Positions 23,187 to 35,662 of a DNA stretch of 64,000 bases are shown piece by piece (the stretch's first letter is position 1; every line of letters starts with the position of its first letter). A program made the translations under genes and the position numbers. Origin of the DNA: Mixophyes australis (Eukaryota > Chordata > Amphibia > Anura > Limnodynastidae). The notes beneath the pieces were generated by a model that had not been told where the DNA came from, did not search any database, and worked only from the letters and a program-made list of their open reading frames with translations. The stretch covers positions 329,950,194-330,014,193 of the forward strand of contig JAVHZZ010000003.1 of assembly GCA_036250195.1 (NCBI GenBank), written 5' to 3'.

Positions 23187-25264
23187 AACTCCGTCAGCTC
23201 AGAGCAAAAATCAAGTGGATTGGAAAGATCATCCACCACACAGCAGGAAAGGTGCATAAACATACATTCTCTCCACCTGTTATGATCATCTTATTAATCC
23301 TGTTCCATAATTTAAACATTGCTTTTGCATTGCTCTGAACACTAAATACTTTGAAAGTAATGACCTCACTCATCCCTTCTCCTCCCTTCGACCGATGCAA
23401 ACTCATAACCTCACTTAATGTTGTAGATATTTAGTTTACTGTGCACTTCAGATCAATGCTTCTCTGGTAATATTGTTAGCACAAGACAATCTGCAAAAAA
23501 CACAATCTACTTTATTGCTCCCTTGTTTCTTTATGACCTTAACATGCTAATGAATTATACATTTATTTCCCAAAACAAACAATTTCTTGACGGACTTGGA
23601 ACCTTTTCAATTTATGTACATTAAGAGCAGCGTGACATTAAACATAGGAAAATAACAGTAAGAAAAAAAATGGAAATAAGACATTAAACACAAGAGACCT
23701 TCAGCTTCAGAGTACACATTTTTCCTGTACTTTGGGATGTTCACACAACAAAAGGCTGTGTATTTACATACTTTTGACTTCAAATATGCTACACACGATC
23801 TCAAAGGAGGACGGTAAGATTAAACTAACCATTGCATAATGAATTTCCATATCATTTCATAAAACATTTTTTCTTTCTCTGCTCTCCTCACAAAGAAGAA
23901 AAAAAAGATTTTGGAACAAAATAAAACCTTCATCTCAACCCTGACTCGCAACAATTGACTGACCTGGGGAATTACTTACCAAACATTTTAAAGGAGACAC
24001 GTTCCGCAGCAAACTTTAGCTTTTCTGAGTGATCTCTTTGAGAGCAAAGTCAATCCTAGGTCACTATTCCAATGTATTTTCTTTTGTAGTAAATCCTAGT
24101 TTTAAGAACATTCTTGCCAAGGTTCACTTGTGTTTAACCTATCATATAATATCCAAGTTTACTGTGTTAGAAGAAGCAGAACACTATTAAGGTTTCCCCA
24201 CAAGACCGTGATTGCATTTGACCCAGTAACCTGTATTAGGTTAACATTTATTCTACAACTACACAGCTGGACCTGAGCAAGCTTCGGTTTCTAGCGGACC
24301 CAATGTGAGACATTTTTAGACAGAGCAAAACCACAGGAATACATATTGGTCTTGTGTTTTCTGTGTGTTTTTTTCATTATTAAATATTTTATTAAGAAGG
24401 TTAAATGAATAATATACAGGAAAAAAAGAGTTAACAGTTGTAAGTGTTTTATAGCTGGTCGGTTGTAACCACCGATTTATTGTGTCATTGTGTTTTGGGA
24501 CTGAATAGCAGGACATGAGCATTTTGGGTGTTGAATTACTGAATTATTTTTTTTATGTCATTGTTCATTGCATGAGAAACCCTATGTGACACCATAGTCC
24601 TAAGTTGTATTTATTTTTTCTTTAATTTAAAGCCTGATTTTCCAATTGAATACTTCTTGTGCTTGCTAGGGAATATAGTTTCCTAATTAAGCAGCAGGAA
24701 CAATGACAATGAACTTTTAAATACAACAAATAATAAACATAAACCCATCTAGGTGTACTTGCTGCCTTCATCCCGCCTCTGAATGTTGGATAGATAGGCT
24801 AGTAAACTTTTCACCTAGCAAAAAGCCATCAAATAAGCTGACCATAACTCTGAGTACCTTCCTTTGCCACCAAAATCAAATAATTCCCAACAGGCTATTA
24901 GAGCACTTTGGGCTTTGTATGCAGACTTTTCACCTGATCCACCCTTCCTGGGTGACTTGAAGCTCTTCACTGTACAGCTTGGTGTGTGACTCTATATTCC
25001 ATTAAGCAAGGGAGAATGCCTGGAACAAAAGGTGAGCTTCAGCATTCCAACCAAGCAAGTATCACATCGGGTCACATAATTTATTATAACAGCATTGGTC
25101 CTACGGTAGTCCCATAGGTAGTCCCATAGGACCAATATTATTATGGTGAACGACACAGCCACATAACCATCAATCAATACTATCTGGTCAGCTGGATGGG
25201 ATCCTTTTTGTCAGCAACATACTCCTGTAGGCAGGAGCCTACTACTAGGGTCCTAAACCCCACC
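23187..25264. other. AT-rich DNA, nothing recognised
   Basis: About 2 kb with no repeat ends or coding similarity. A small inverted repeat, ggtcctacggtagtcc... cataggacc, is at about 25097-25132. Confidence 0.45.
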
Positions 25265-25557
25265 CTTCTCAGCAGGGCCGGACTGGGACTAAAAATCAGC
25301 CCTGGCATTTAAAGCACACAGGCCCACGTGTTGTGGGCTCCATGCACTATATTGTTGCACACTGATGCTGGCGCAGTACAACATGATGTAGTATGAGTGT
25401 GTGTGTGTGGGGGGGGGGGGGGTATTTATTTCTCCTAATGACCCTCAACATTACATTATTAGCACCCCAATTACATCAATAAACACCATGACAATACATT
25501 ATTAGTACCCAAATTACAGCAATAAATAACCCCCCACACACACTCATACTACATCAA

Positions 25558-25850
25558 TCACCCCCACATTACAGCAACCGGCATCACTCCCCACATTACA
25601 GCATCCAGCATCACCCCCACATTACAGCAACCGGCATCACCCCCCACATTACAGCAACCGGCATCACCCCCCACATTACAGCGTCCAGCATGACCGCCCA
25701 CATTACAGCGTCCAGCATGACCGCCCACATTACAGCATCCAGCATCACCCCCCACATTACAGCAACCGGCATCACCCCCCACATTACAGCAACCGGCATC
25801 ACCCCCCACATTACAGCGTCCAGCATCACCCCCCACATTATAGCAATACC
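25558..25850. repeat. 26-27 bp minisatellite in hAT
   Basis: About eleven copies of a unit like cattacagcaaccggcatca followed by C-runs. Because 27 is a multiple of three, the minus strand carries a long G/D/A/C/N/V/G-repeat frame, which I regard as an artefact. Confidence 0.95.
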
Positions 25851-26465
25851 CTCTCCTACTTATTAGCAATACTAAGCACCAAACACACTACAACATTGCC
25901 ACCAGCACGCCACCCCATACTACAGCAATACCACCAATTATACAGACGCCACTGTAGGAAACAATGTTTTGCTTTTTTCAAATCTCCCACAAAATAGCAA
26001 CAACGAACAGAGTACTTACACACACATATAGGTAACAGGTTCCCTATTCCCTTAATTAAATAGTAATGGCAGAATTTTCATGAATCATTCCACATGAAAT
26101 AAAACTAACATATATCTAAAAAAAAACATAACTATTGAATGATCAGTTAAACCCACACGGCCGCATTAAAAGTATTTCCATCTACAGCAAAATGTCTCAG
26201 AAAAATATTTTTGTTTTACTACAGTAATTGGATATGCGTCTTTTCTATTCATTTTAAATAACACAGTATATAAATTAAGGGGGATAGAGGAGGTGGGTGA
26301 GAAATAATTGGATGTGATCCATCAGTTTGATTAGATAGGAAACATCTAGATTATTTACCTGGAGGCGTCTAACCCCTTGACTCATAGGCAGGGCTGACAA
26401 GAGGAATTTTGGGCCCCGATACAGCAACTTCTTTGGGCTCCCGTCATATTCAACAATGAAAGACT

Positions 26466-26650
26466 TGCCTTTGGCAGAAGTTCATATGATGCCACACCGT
26501 AGTGTGCCCAGTTCATATTATGCCACATCGTAGTGCCCCACGGTCATATTATGCCACATAGTGGTACCCTCAATACATATTCGGTCATGCAGAAGTGCCC
26601 ACAAATCATATTATGGCATAGTAGTGCCCCCAAATCATTAGTAAAGCTCA
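26466..26650. repeat. degenerate tandem repeat in hAT
   Basis: Five or six irregular copies of a roughly 31-40 bp unit containing tcatattatgccacat followed by 'agtgcccc'. Confidence 0.75.
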
Positions 26651-27289
26651 GATAAAAACTCATTCACAAATAAAAATTGGTACAGCATATCAGATACTGA
26701 GTGTGAGTCTCCCAATAGCAGCTTAATACATCATTTACAATGCAAACAAAAATAGATATATTGACACAATTACAGATAAAATTTATGACAAGCAATGTTT
26801 TTTCCTCTTAATTAAAAATCTCTGTACAGATAAATATGCAAAAAACTTTACAGCGCAATAATGAGCAATACATAGTGTTAAACATTATTGGATACGCTGT
26901 AGTGTCCCCAGTTCAAGAAAGGATGGTTAAAAACATATTGCACACGAGAAAATATATGAACTTACCTGATTATGGCATCCTGTGTTCTGTTCCTAGAGGG
27001 CGCGCTGGGCGAGGAGGGATCAGCAGCTGTCAGCTCACACAGGCAGTCGGGAGCAGGAATAGAGGGCAGTGGTCGAAGCAGAAATTTAGGAGTGGGGGTA
27101 TAGAAAATGTAGGTGAATGGAGTATGAAGGCTTGTTTTTTTTTGTTTTTTTAACACTTGTCCCCTCTGTGCATTTCCATTCTTCATTACTACTTGTGTTT
27201 TATGATGGCTGCATCCCTGACATTCCCATTCTTAAGATGTCTCTCCCTTTACACTTTCTTTTACCTATGCCCCTGCACCACCTTCTCCG

Positions 27290-28080
27290 CTGGCTCTCAC
27301 ACATCTTCCTGTACCACCTACTCCCCTGGCTCTCTCACACGTCTTCCTGCACCCTCTACCCCCCGGCTCTCTCACTCCTCTTCCTGCACCCCCTACCACC
27401 CTGGCTCTCTCACCCCCTCTCCCAGAACCCCCTTCGGCTCTCTCACCCCCTCTCCCAGCACCCCCTGGCTCTCACCCCCTTTCCCAGCACCCCCTTTGGC
27501 TCTTTCACCTCCTTTCCCAGCACCCCCTTCGGCTCTCATCCCCTTTCCCAGCACTCCCTTCTGCTCTCTCACCCCCTCTCCTAGCACCCCCTGGCTCTCA
27601 CCCCCTTTGGCTCTCTCACCTCCTTTCCCAGCACCCCCTTCGGCTCTCTCACCCCCTTTCCCAGCACCCCCTTCGGCTCTCTCACCCCCTCTCCCAGCAC
27701 CATATTCGGCTCTCTCACCCCCTCTCCCAGCACCCCCTTCCGCTCTCTCACCCCCTTTCCCAGCACCCCCTTCCGCTCTCTCACCCCCTTTCCCAGCACC
27801 CCCTTCGGCTCTCTCACCCCCTTTCCCAGCACCCCCTTTGGCTCTCTCTCCCCCTCTCCCAGCACCCCCTGGCTCTCACCCCCTTCGGCTCTCACCTCCT
27901 TTCCCAGCACCCCCTTCGGATCTCTCACCCCCTCTCCCAGCACCCCCTGGCTCTCATCCCCTTTCCCAGCACCCCCTTCGGCTCTCTCACCCCCTCTCCC
28001 AGCACCCCCTGGCTCTCACCCACTCTCCTAGCACCCCTTGGCTCTCACCCCCTTTCCCAGCACCCCCTGGCTCTCACCCC
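27290..28080. repeat. 29-33 bp C-rich minisatellite in hAT
   Basis: Many copies of ggctctctcaccccctttcc plus cagcacccccttc (33 bp) with a shorter 29-bp variant. The 33-bp units keep frame, so a 377-codon plus-strand frame (27157-28290) encodes an 11-residue serine/proline-rich repeat. No start context, domain or promoter supports a gene. Confidence 0.95.
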
Positions 28081-28084
28081 CGCG

Positions 28085-28280
28085 ACCCCCCCCCCCTGAA
28101 AATCGCGGCACCCCCGCGACCACCCCCTGAAAATTGCGGGCACCCCCCGAAAATCGCGGCACCCCCGCGACCCCCCCCCCCCTCCGAAAATCGCGGGCAC
28201 CCCCCGAAAATCGCGGCACCCCCGCGACCCCCCCCTCCGAAAATCGCGGGCACCCCCCGAAAATCGCGGCACCCCCCCCC
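28085..28280. repeat. GC-rich tandem repeat in hAT
   Basis: Repeats of 'gaaaatcgcggcacccccgc' and 'gaaaatcgcgggcacccc' separated by runs of 6 to 13 C. The complementary strand carries matching G-runs, which could form quadruplexes. Confidence 0.9.
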
Positions 28281-28689
28281 TCTTCAGTAAAAAAAAAAGC
28301 AAATTAGAAAAAAAAACAGGAAACTCACCAGTGTAACTGGCTGCACAGCATAACGGGGAAGGGAGCTGGGGAGCGCGCAGCAGAGGTGGCTGGTTCCTGG
28401 AACCACCAGCCACCAAGAAGACAGGGGGAGTTGGGCCGGCCCATATAGCCATCGGCCCTTCTGGCATTTGCCAGAAGTGCCAGATGGCCAGTCCGGCCCT
28501 GCTTCTCAGGGGTGGAATGCCTACTGGGTCCGAAGGTGAGGGGAGGAAGAGGGGCATAGTTGCCGCACACCTGCAATAGCTGTAGTTCTGCAACTGTCTA
28601 AGAGCTATTAAATTCACAGAGCAAGTGTATGTGCAGGCTTCCACATATGCTCAGAAGAGCAGATGGGGATAGAAGAAGGACGGTCACGG

Positions 28690-30120
28690 TAGGACAAACA
28701 ACATTTTACACAACATTCCACAGACACTGCGCTGACCAAGGTTGTCAAAGATTAGATCACTACTATATCTAATGACCATTACTCTCTTCTAATTCTGCTG
28801 GATCTCTCTGCTGCATTTGACACTGTTGACCACTGTCTCCTCATACAAACACTACAATCCCTAGGTCTTGAAGACAATGTCCTATCCTGGTCCTCATCCT
28901 GCCTATCTAATCGCTCTTTCAGTGTTAAGTTCTCTGGATCCACCTTTGCTTAGCTTCCTTTATCAGTTGCAGTACCACAAGGCTCAGTCCTAGGTCCTCT
29001 GCTATTCTCTATATACACCACTTCTCTTGGAAAGCTAATAATCTTGTTTGGATTTCAGTATCATCTCTATGTGGATGAGACCAAACTTTATCTATCCTCT
29101 CCTGATCTCTCACTGTCTTAATTAATAATTATTATTAACGAATTAATAATTTGTTAATAATATTCTCACCCGCCAACAGAAGTTACCTACCTGACATTTC
29201 TATTTATGCTGACAATATGACAATAAATCCCACCCCAGTCAATGCCTAGGTGTGGTCCTTGACTCAGAATCATTCTTTGTTTCCGATATTGACTATATCT
29301 AAATCATGCCACGTACATCTAAAAACATTTCCAAAATACGCATATATCTCACACAAGACGCTGCAAAAACTTTAATTCATGCACTCATCATCTCCCGCAC
29401 TTACTATTGCAATTCCCTCCTTACTGGTCTTCCCCAAATCAGACTCTCAACCTTACAAACTATTTTGAACACAGCCACTAGATTGATTTCCCTTACAAAT
29501 CAATCTCCCTCTGCTCATCCACTCTGTCAGTTTTTACATTGGTTGCCTGGTTTTCACCTAATCCATAAAATGCTTCTAATAACATACAAGGCCATCAACA
29601 AAGCTGCACCAACATACATTTCCTCGCTTGTCTCAAAATATCTCCAAACTCGACACCTCCGTTCTGCACAAGATCTTCGTCTTTCACCTGTACTCATTAC
29701 CTGCTCCCATTCCCGGATGCAGGACTTTTTTTCTCTAGTCTTCAAACCTTTAAGTGCCTCTTCAGGCAAGCTTATAATATTCCTTAATCACCCTCTTAAG
29801 CTCCCCAGGTTACCTTATTATCTCCCTTTACACAGTTCACACAAGACAACAACCCTTTGACCAACATTGCTGTGTGACTGGATCATATAGCCCTCTAATC
29901 ACTTTTTACATTAGCAATTTGGCTGGACCAATATGCAATATGTAGGACTTAACCTCATATATCAAACTTCTATGGGCAATAGATTGTAAATTTGCAGGCA
30001 GAGCCCTACTACCTTTCTGTCTGCATTATCCACTATTGTTTTACTACTGTGTTTCATCCCAATTGAAAAGCACTATGGAATTTGCTGGCGCTATATAAAT
30101 AAATGATGATGATGATGATG
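28690..30120 (+). pseudogene. L2-type LINE, 5'-truncated, broken RT, intact 3' tail
   Basis: Translation in shifting frames gives HSTDTALTKV at about 28713, then [13 protein letters not shown] (RT block with the catalytic D), [16 protein letters not shown], and the active-site block as YVDETKLYL instead of Y-A-D-D-T, so a catalytic aspartate is lost. Downstream come SRTYYCNSLLTGLP, LHWLPGF and LRSAQDLRLSP (in the 184-codon frame 29306-29860), then a 3' UTR with gattgtaaatttgcaggcag and the terminus gctggcgctatataaataaa followed by (gat)n. Frameshifts and stops make it dead. This family's 3' end is shared with the SINEs in the window. Confidence 0.9.
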
Positions 30121-30148
30121 GTAAAATAACATATATTATCCATATATT

Positions 30149-30271
30149 AAATATTCTGCACCTGAAAGGGTATTTTCAGGTGTAGAACACTACATCGCCA
30201 GGTCTCATAGCAAGACTGGGGAGGGAGGGGGGGGGGGGTGCTGAAAATACCTCTTCAGGAACAGAATATTT
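30149..30271. repeat. 123-bp foldback repeat
   Basis: aaatattctgcacctgaaag at the left pairs with the right end cttcaggaacagaatattt, and tattttcag with ctgaaaata. A G-run (12 or more) lies between the arms near 30230. MITE-like; superfamily unknown. Confidence 0.7.
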
Positions 30272-30612
30272 ACAATTCAGATAATATTTAAATTACATTA
30301 TGTAAAATGTTGGCTTTTTTTGTTTAATGTAAATTAAGCTTAAGTGGAAGAAGTGATGCAGCACTGATGAGCTACAGTGGCACCCATAAAATTAACAAGT
30401 ACTTTTCCTTCTTATAAATAGAAAAAAATATTTAACTGGACTGCATTAAAATAATGCTTTATACTAATAATCAAACATTTTTTCAATACTGCTGTTCTGA
30501 TAATGCCACCCGAGGTCGGCTGTATCTGAACAGGGTGTACCACCTCGGTGCTTGGTAAATAGTCCATCAATAACTCCCATTTTCTCCAGCAGAAGATAGA
30601 GGAGAAATGGGA
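30272..30612. other. AT-rich DNA, nothing recognised
   Basis: No supported feature. Confidence 0.4.
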
Positions 30613-30620
30613 CATTATCA

Positions 30621-30899
30621 GGGGCGGGCTGGCCCGGGGGGCAGGGGGGCAGCGGGTCGCCCGCTCAGACCGCTATTAGGGCCGGGGGGTAGGCCGGCCG
30701 GCCGCCCCCTGTGTGCAATATAGAAAATTTTCACCGGCGGCCGCATCTGATTACATCAGATGCGGCCGCGTCAGCACACAGGCAGCCGCATCACATGACA
30801 GGGGATGCGACCGCATCATCAATGACGCGGCCGCATCCCGTTTTATGCGATGCGGCCGTCTGTGTGCCCCCCGGCCATCACTCTCCCAGCCCGCGCCTG
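30621..30899. mobile_element. GC-rich hAT MITE with CpG palindromes
   Basis: Termini caggggcgggctgg and ccagcccgcgcctg are inverted. Flanks gacattat (30613-30620) and gatattat (30900-30907) differ at one base, consistent with an 8-bp duplication. The interior holds a near-perfect palindrome, gcggccgcatctga...tcagatgcggccgc (30737-30769), and further gatgcggccg units. Unusually CpG-rich for this window. Confidence 0.88.
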
Positions 30900-30907
30900 G
30901 ATATTAT

Positions 30908-31930
30908 GTTATAATATGTTATGATAACCTGCTCCAGGTTCTAGAAGTTCTGGCTTGAGTATTGTGCTGCAAATGCACAGCAAAGCATAACTATTATAAT
31001 TTAATCATTATCATTTGATCCGTCAACTAACTTACACTTCTGCAGCAAGGAAAATTGCTCCTCTTAATTAATTTCCTATCTTTTGTTACTCCCAAAACTT
31101 GATCCCTGATAAAGCTGTCAGTTTGTCTTATTATATGTTATCCTGCGGCAAACTCTGCAAACCTACGGCAAAGGTGTCAGCCAGTTGTAATTTGTAATTA
31201 CACGAGCCAAAAATAGACATATGTGTAGGCTCTCAATGATCAAAATAAACTCTGATCAAACATGTAGTTTCAGTCATATATGTGTGGATGTCCAATTAGG
31301 TCATCCACATTTGTTACTGAATCCTGCATGTGTGACATGCTTATTAGGGACAACAGAGGTCATTCCTGCCTTCCCTCTTCATCTGCATGTTTACTTTATC
31401 TTCTTGAAAAGCAAAGATTCAGGCTACAGTTATGTGTATTGCTCTATATGTTGTATAGTGTATTTTTATTTAACCTCTTTAACATAAAAAAAAAATATTT
31501 AAAGCAGCATTACCATGAAAAAATAATATTTAATGAGAATCGAGTGGGACTAGAGATGGGTAGCAGAAGAAAAAATCAGGAAGGTTTAAGAGATAAGAGG
31601 GTGAGAATACAGAAATCCAGGTGCAAAAATATATTCAGTACAAGATGACATTGCAAAAGATATTACCTAAATACAATCCAAGAATCAATTAGACATTAAA
31701 AAATATTATAAATATATTAAGAATAAATGAATTAACCAAAAATATAACAGAATGGAGGATAAAAAAGGAACTTATTATGGGAGAGAAGAGCGCATGTTAG
31801 TAGAGAGCGATGGATTAGGGAAGAAGGGAAGGAAAATGAAGTGGTCAATGTCAGAGTTTTAATGTTTTCCCTTCATTAAGAAGGGTATGTGTGAGGTCTC
31901 AAAATATTAAGTCCAAGCTGACCAGGTGCT
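30908..31930. other. AT-rich DNA, possible L1 3' UTR at its right side
   Basis: Nothing recognised up to about 31500. From 31500 to 31930 the minus strand continues from the L1 remnant below and may be its 3' end (ccaccctcttat-like phrases), but I cannot prove it. Confidence 0.35.
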
Positions 31931-33390
31931 ACAGAACTTATTAGAGTAGTCATGCTAAATACTAGGTATGATTGTCAAGTTTTGTCAATGAATGCTGAAA
32001 GCGGTGGAAGCTCCGATACTGTCCAGTTGGCTGCGACCAAATAGCTACACTTAAAATGTGTTGGGAGCCCAAATTTCGTGATAGAGTAAATGAGCTTTTT
32101 AATTTCTCATCAGTATTTCGTAATCTTAGGGCAGCTCCACCAAATAAGGGACAGAATGACATCCTGACCACATGCCCTCCAGCAATGTCCAGGAGTAGAC
32201 AAAGAGGAGTTGGATCTAAGTACCACCTATAAGGTATTTTCTTTAATTCTAATGCATATGGAGCTCTTGGCTGTAGAAATTCTGATTTGAGCCGATACCT
32301 CAAGTTCCAAAATTTCTCCTATATCTTTCTCCAATTTGAACATATGTGGATCCTTAGAGGCTGGGCAATACGTGAGCATTAAACTGTATCAAATGGATTT
32401 TAAGCCTTTTGTATTTGATCTGCGTATACAGAGAAACTCAAGGGATGTGTGGATAATAGTGAGTCAAAAATTGTTAAGGTGGAAGTCATTGGAAAATCCT
32501 TCTAGGTGAGAGATGAAAGCAATGATAAATCTCCTGAAATGCAGGAAAAGAACACAAGGGTTCAAGGTCTGAAATAAATTTTATATTATATTTGGTCTAA
32601 GCATTGAATGCTCCATAACTAATACCTAGCAAGAAGGCTGGAATGCCCCACAAGAGAGTCATATATACAGGATTAGTGAGCAGCTTGTAGTCTCGCACAA
32701 TGATCCTTTATGGAAAGTGAAAACCAGCTTTATGTAACATTCAGAAAAGTGAATAAGTGGATAATAGACAAAATAAATCAACCCAATAATTTGTGTGATT
32801 ATTCGAATGACAGAGAACAGTTTGAGCCAGATGAGATGCTAAATAATACTTCTGCAAATCAGGGAGATCAAGGACACCACTATTTGGGAGCTTGTGAAGA
32901 ATTCGGATGCATACCCTGGGTTTACGTCTTGACCAAATAAACGTGGATATACACTGTTGTAGATTTTTCAAAAAGGAAGAGGGTCCCCAAATTGGTAGCG
33001 TGTGAAGCAAGTAGAGGAGTCTAGGGAGGATGTTCATCATAGTCGCGGTAAAATAGCTAATCCAGGATATGTAATTTGTTTCAATTCTTCAGTTTCCTCT
33101 TAATTATCTCATTTAATTGGGAGGGAAAGGGGGAGGGAAATTGGGCGAAAACGTAGATCATATGTCTTGGTCAGGTAAACTCCCAGATATTTTATTTTGT
33201 CTGACTAACAATGGAATTTATAATTATTTTTATGGAGGTTGAGTACTTTGGGAGGGATATTAAGAGGAAGAATGTTGGATTTAGCCAAATCAATTTTGAA
33301 GTTAGCTAAACTACCATAATGTTGGAGATCCTTGCATAGTATGAAGTATGAAGTGAAGAATGAGGTTTCTGTCATAGGCTATAGGATAAA
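31930..33390 (-). pseudogene. L1-type LINE ORF2 fragment
   Basis: On the minus strand, from about 33320, the translation runs through LANFKIDLAKSNILPLNI, then KIKYLGVYLTKTYDL, then the open frame 33040-32741 with MMNILPRLLYLLHTLP, STFIWSRRKPR and LDLPDLQKYYLASHLAQ. These are the connection region just after the RT domain of L1 ORF2. Further down, IPYRWYLDPTPLCLLL (about 32240) matches the YRWYLTP-type block of the L1 C terminus. Several frameshifts and stops. RT catalytic core, endonuclease and ORF1 are absent, so it is 5'-truncated. Confidence 0.85.
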
Positions 33391-34079
33391 GTTTTTTAAA
33401 TACCATTTTCCTTGGTTTGTGTCTTGAGGCTGCTATCATTTAGAATTCTGCACAGTTTCCACAGTGTAATGTGACTACAGTAGAAACCACTGTCACATGA
33501 CATATAATGTAGTGAGCAGAGAGGTCTTGGAATGCACCTCTGAGCTCTGTCTACACTACGCACTGTAAAACCTCCCACTTCTTCTCCACCCTCTTCCTTC
33601 ACATGACATGCTGAGAGCTTTGAGTCTGTGTGTGTATGTGACTGGCAGACATACTTGTCTCCCTCCAGAGAGATTTGGAAAAGGATATAAGGATTTGCAG
33701 AAGGACAACTAAGAAAATTTACATACATGCTTAACTTGCTATTTAAATACAAAAAAATCCTTCTATGTGGGATAGCTGCTTTACAATCTTGCTTACCAGG
33801 ACAGCCCTGATTCTCATTACTGATTGGGCCCTAATTTTTAAAATGTTCTACTACTAATGTCTATTTAGTACCAGCTTGAAATATTGTTTAAAACATAAGT
33901 CCACATACACCCCTATCATAAGGTGATCAGATCTCTTATCATCCAAAGATTCATTCATGTTTTTTATATTGATTGCTCTATTCATGGGGGCTCACCCTTT
34001 TGTGCTCTTTTTATTTGCTACCTCCACTCGGATAAGACCACAGGGATCTCCTACTTTTGTGATTACATACAAGGTTGCT
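33391..34079. other. nothing recognised
   Basis: A 118-codon minus frame (33396-33752) is without known motifs. No repeat termini seen. Confidence 0.4.
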
Positions 34080-35150
34080 GAGAGACGATGAGAGATGATA
34101 CATTAATCAAAGAGAATCCAATATGTTGTGTGAGGAAAGAAAGCGTGTGAGGTGAGTGTGGGCAATTCTCTTGAGAAGCTTGGAGATGCATGGGAGCTGA
34201 GAGATGGGGTGGTAATTTGAAAGCGAGTTTGGGTCAGAGTTTTCTTTTTCAGAATAGGAGTAATCTCTGCGTACTTGAATAATGAGGTAAATATACCAGT
34301 AGAGAGAGAGAGAGATTACAGATTTTAGTTAGGGGTTGGAGGAGCAAGGGAGAGAGGGATCCACCGTTTGAGGGTATTGGATCAAGAGGACAGGTGGTAG
34401 AATAGGCAGATAAGAAGAGTGTAGATACTTCATCTTCATTTGTAGGATCAACTGAAGATAGGGTGTCAGAGAGTGCTGGGTAGTAATTAAGCTGGTTGTC
34501 TGTCGAGGAAGGTGATACCATTTCAGATCCAAATCCGATCTTATCAATCTTGCCCTTGAAGTAGGAAGCAAGATCTTGGGCACTGGAAGCAGTCAGGGGG
34601 TTTGGGGTGGTAGGGTTGAGAAGAGATTTAAATGTGTTAAAAGGCATTTGGGGTGAGAAGCCTGAGCGGAGATGAGAGATTGGAAGAATGTTTGTTTAGC
34701 AGTCTCCAAACCATTTTCAATAGGAGTGGTAGATAGCAGCATATGTGAGGAAATCATTAGAGGTACGAGACACCAGTGATGTTCTGCTTTGCAAGAAACT
34801 TTTTGACGATTTCATGTTACTTTAGTGTACTATGGCTGACATCGAAGTCTACAGGGAGTATGAAGGTTCGCTGGAGCTACTTGATCAAGGGCTGTTACTA
34901 GAATTTGGTGAAAATGAGGTACTGCCACATCAGGGGAGGAGAATGTAGAAATTGGGAAGAGGTGTTGGAGAGAGGTGGAAAACTGTTGCAAGTTGATAGA
35001 ATTAATATTTCTGTGGGTATGAGGAGACATAGTAAAATTGATAGCAGAGAGGTTAAAGTCTGGGGGAAGAGCTTATAGCTGATTAGGTGATGATTGAAGG
35101 AGTGGTAATGAAATCAGAAACTGAGCATGGTCTAGAGAAAAAAACTTTCA
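34080..35150 (-). pseudogene. L2-type LINE ORF2, endonuclease-RT linker region
   Basis: The minus strand translates, in several frames, to LVTALDQVAPANLHTP (about 34860), then a TFFQSLISA-like block, SAQDLASYFKGKIDKI (34249-34647 frame), LDPIPSN, SLSLSTGIF, and TPILKKKTLTQ followed by a PISxLPCxSKLLERIAHTHLTRFL-type block near 34160. This order is the segment of L2 ORF2 between endonuclease and RT core. It is the part missing from the other two L2 copies here. Broken by stops and frameshifts; both ends truncated. Confidence 0.82.
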
Positions 35151-35604
35151 TGGTTTTCATATTTTCAGTTTTACAGCAAGTTTGTTAGTTTGTTGTGTGT
35201 TGGCTGTGGTTAATTTAGTTGAAGTACCCCTCTGTTTGCTACATGGGGGGCAGATCAGCAAGGGGAGAGCTGACCAAAACTAGACTACCCCTTTAACACA
35301 ACATCCAAGACCAAAATAAGCAACAGTCATAATTCTGAATCATCCGCTTTCATTCCTTTGCCTTTTTAAACTCTTTAGGCAGAAGTCTTCTTTGTTTACA
35401 GATCTCTGAATATGTTTTATTGGACCAAAGCAGCCTCATGATTCACTTACATCTATAAAATCTGCAGAAAGTCTTTATTGCAGGGGTGAATCTCTCATGG
35501 TCACTACAATATGTCCATACTTCCTATGATTCCACTTATAGGGCATCATGGAAACTGCATGTATATATTACCACACAGTGTTCTCTTGCTCCATAAGGCA
35601 GAAG

Positions 35605-35606
<2 letters not shown>
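35151..35606. other. nothing recognised
   Basis: No supported feature. Confidence 0.4.

Positions 35607-35661
<55 letters not shown>
35607..35661. repeat. (AT)n microsatellite
   Basis: About 27 uninterrupted TA repeats after aggagata. Confidence 0.97.

Positions 35662-35662
<1 letters not shown>

Larger units (their letters stand above)
25273..28501. mobile_element. 3.2-kb hAT element full of tandem arrays
   Basis: TIRs CAGGGCCGGACTGG and CCAGTCCGGCCCTG are exact inverted copies. The 8-bp duplication CTTCTCAG flanks both ends perfectly (25265-25272, 28502-28509). The interior has no transposase but contains at least four tandem arrays (25558-25850, 26466-26650, 27290-28080, 28085-28280), all C-rich on this strand. 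A second hAT-like left end, cagtggtcgaagcagaaatt, occurs at 27069 and resembles the start of the element at 52221. Most of the length therefore appears to come from array growth inside a non-autonomous element, though an internal nested insertion is possible. Confidence 0.9.

Noticed and set aside
25558..25869. Minus-strand frame with nine-residue G/D/C/N/V repeats, structural-protein-like
   Set aside because: Product of the 27-bp minisatellite; period divisible by three explains the open frame.
27157..28290. 377-codon open frame, serine/proline-rich
   Set aside because: It is generated by 33-bp tandem repeats inside a hAT element; no start context, domain or promoter, and the reverse strand is also open.
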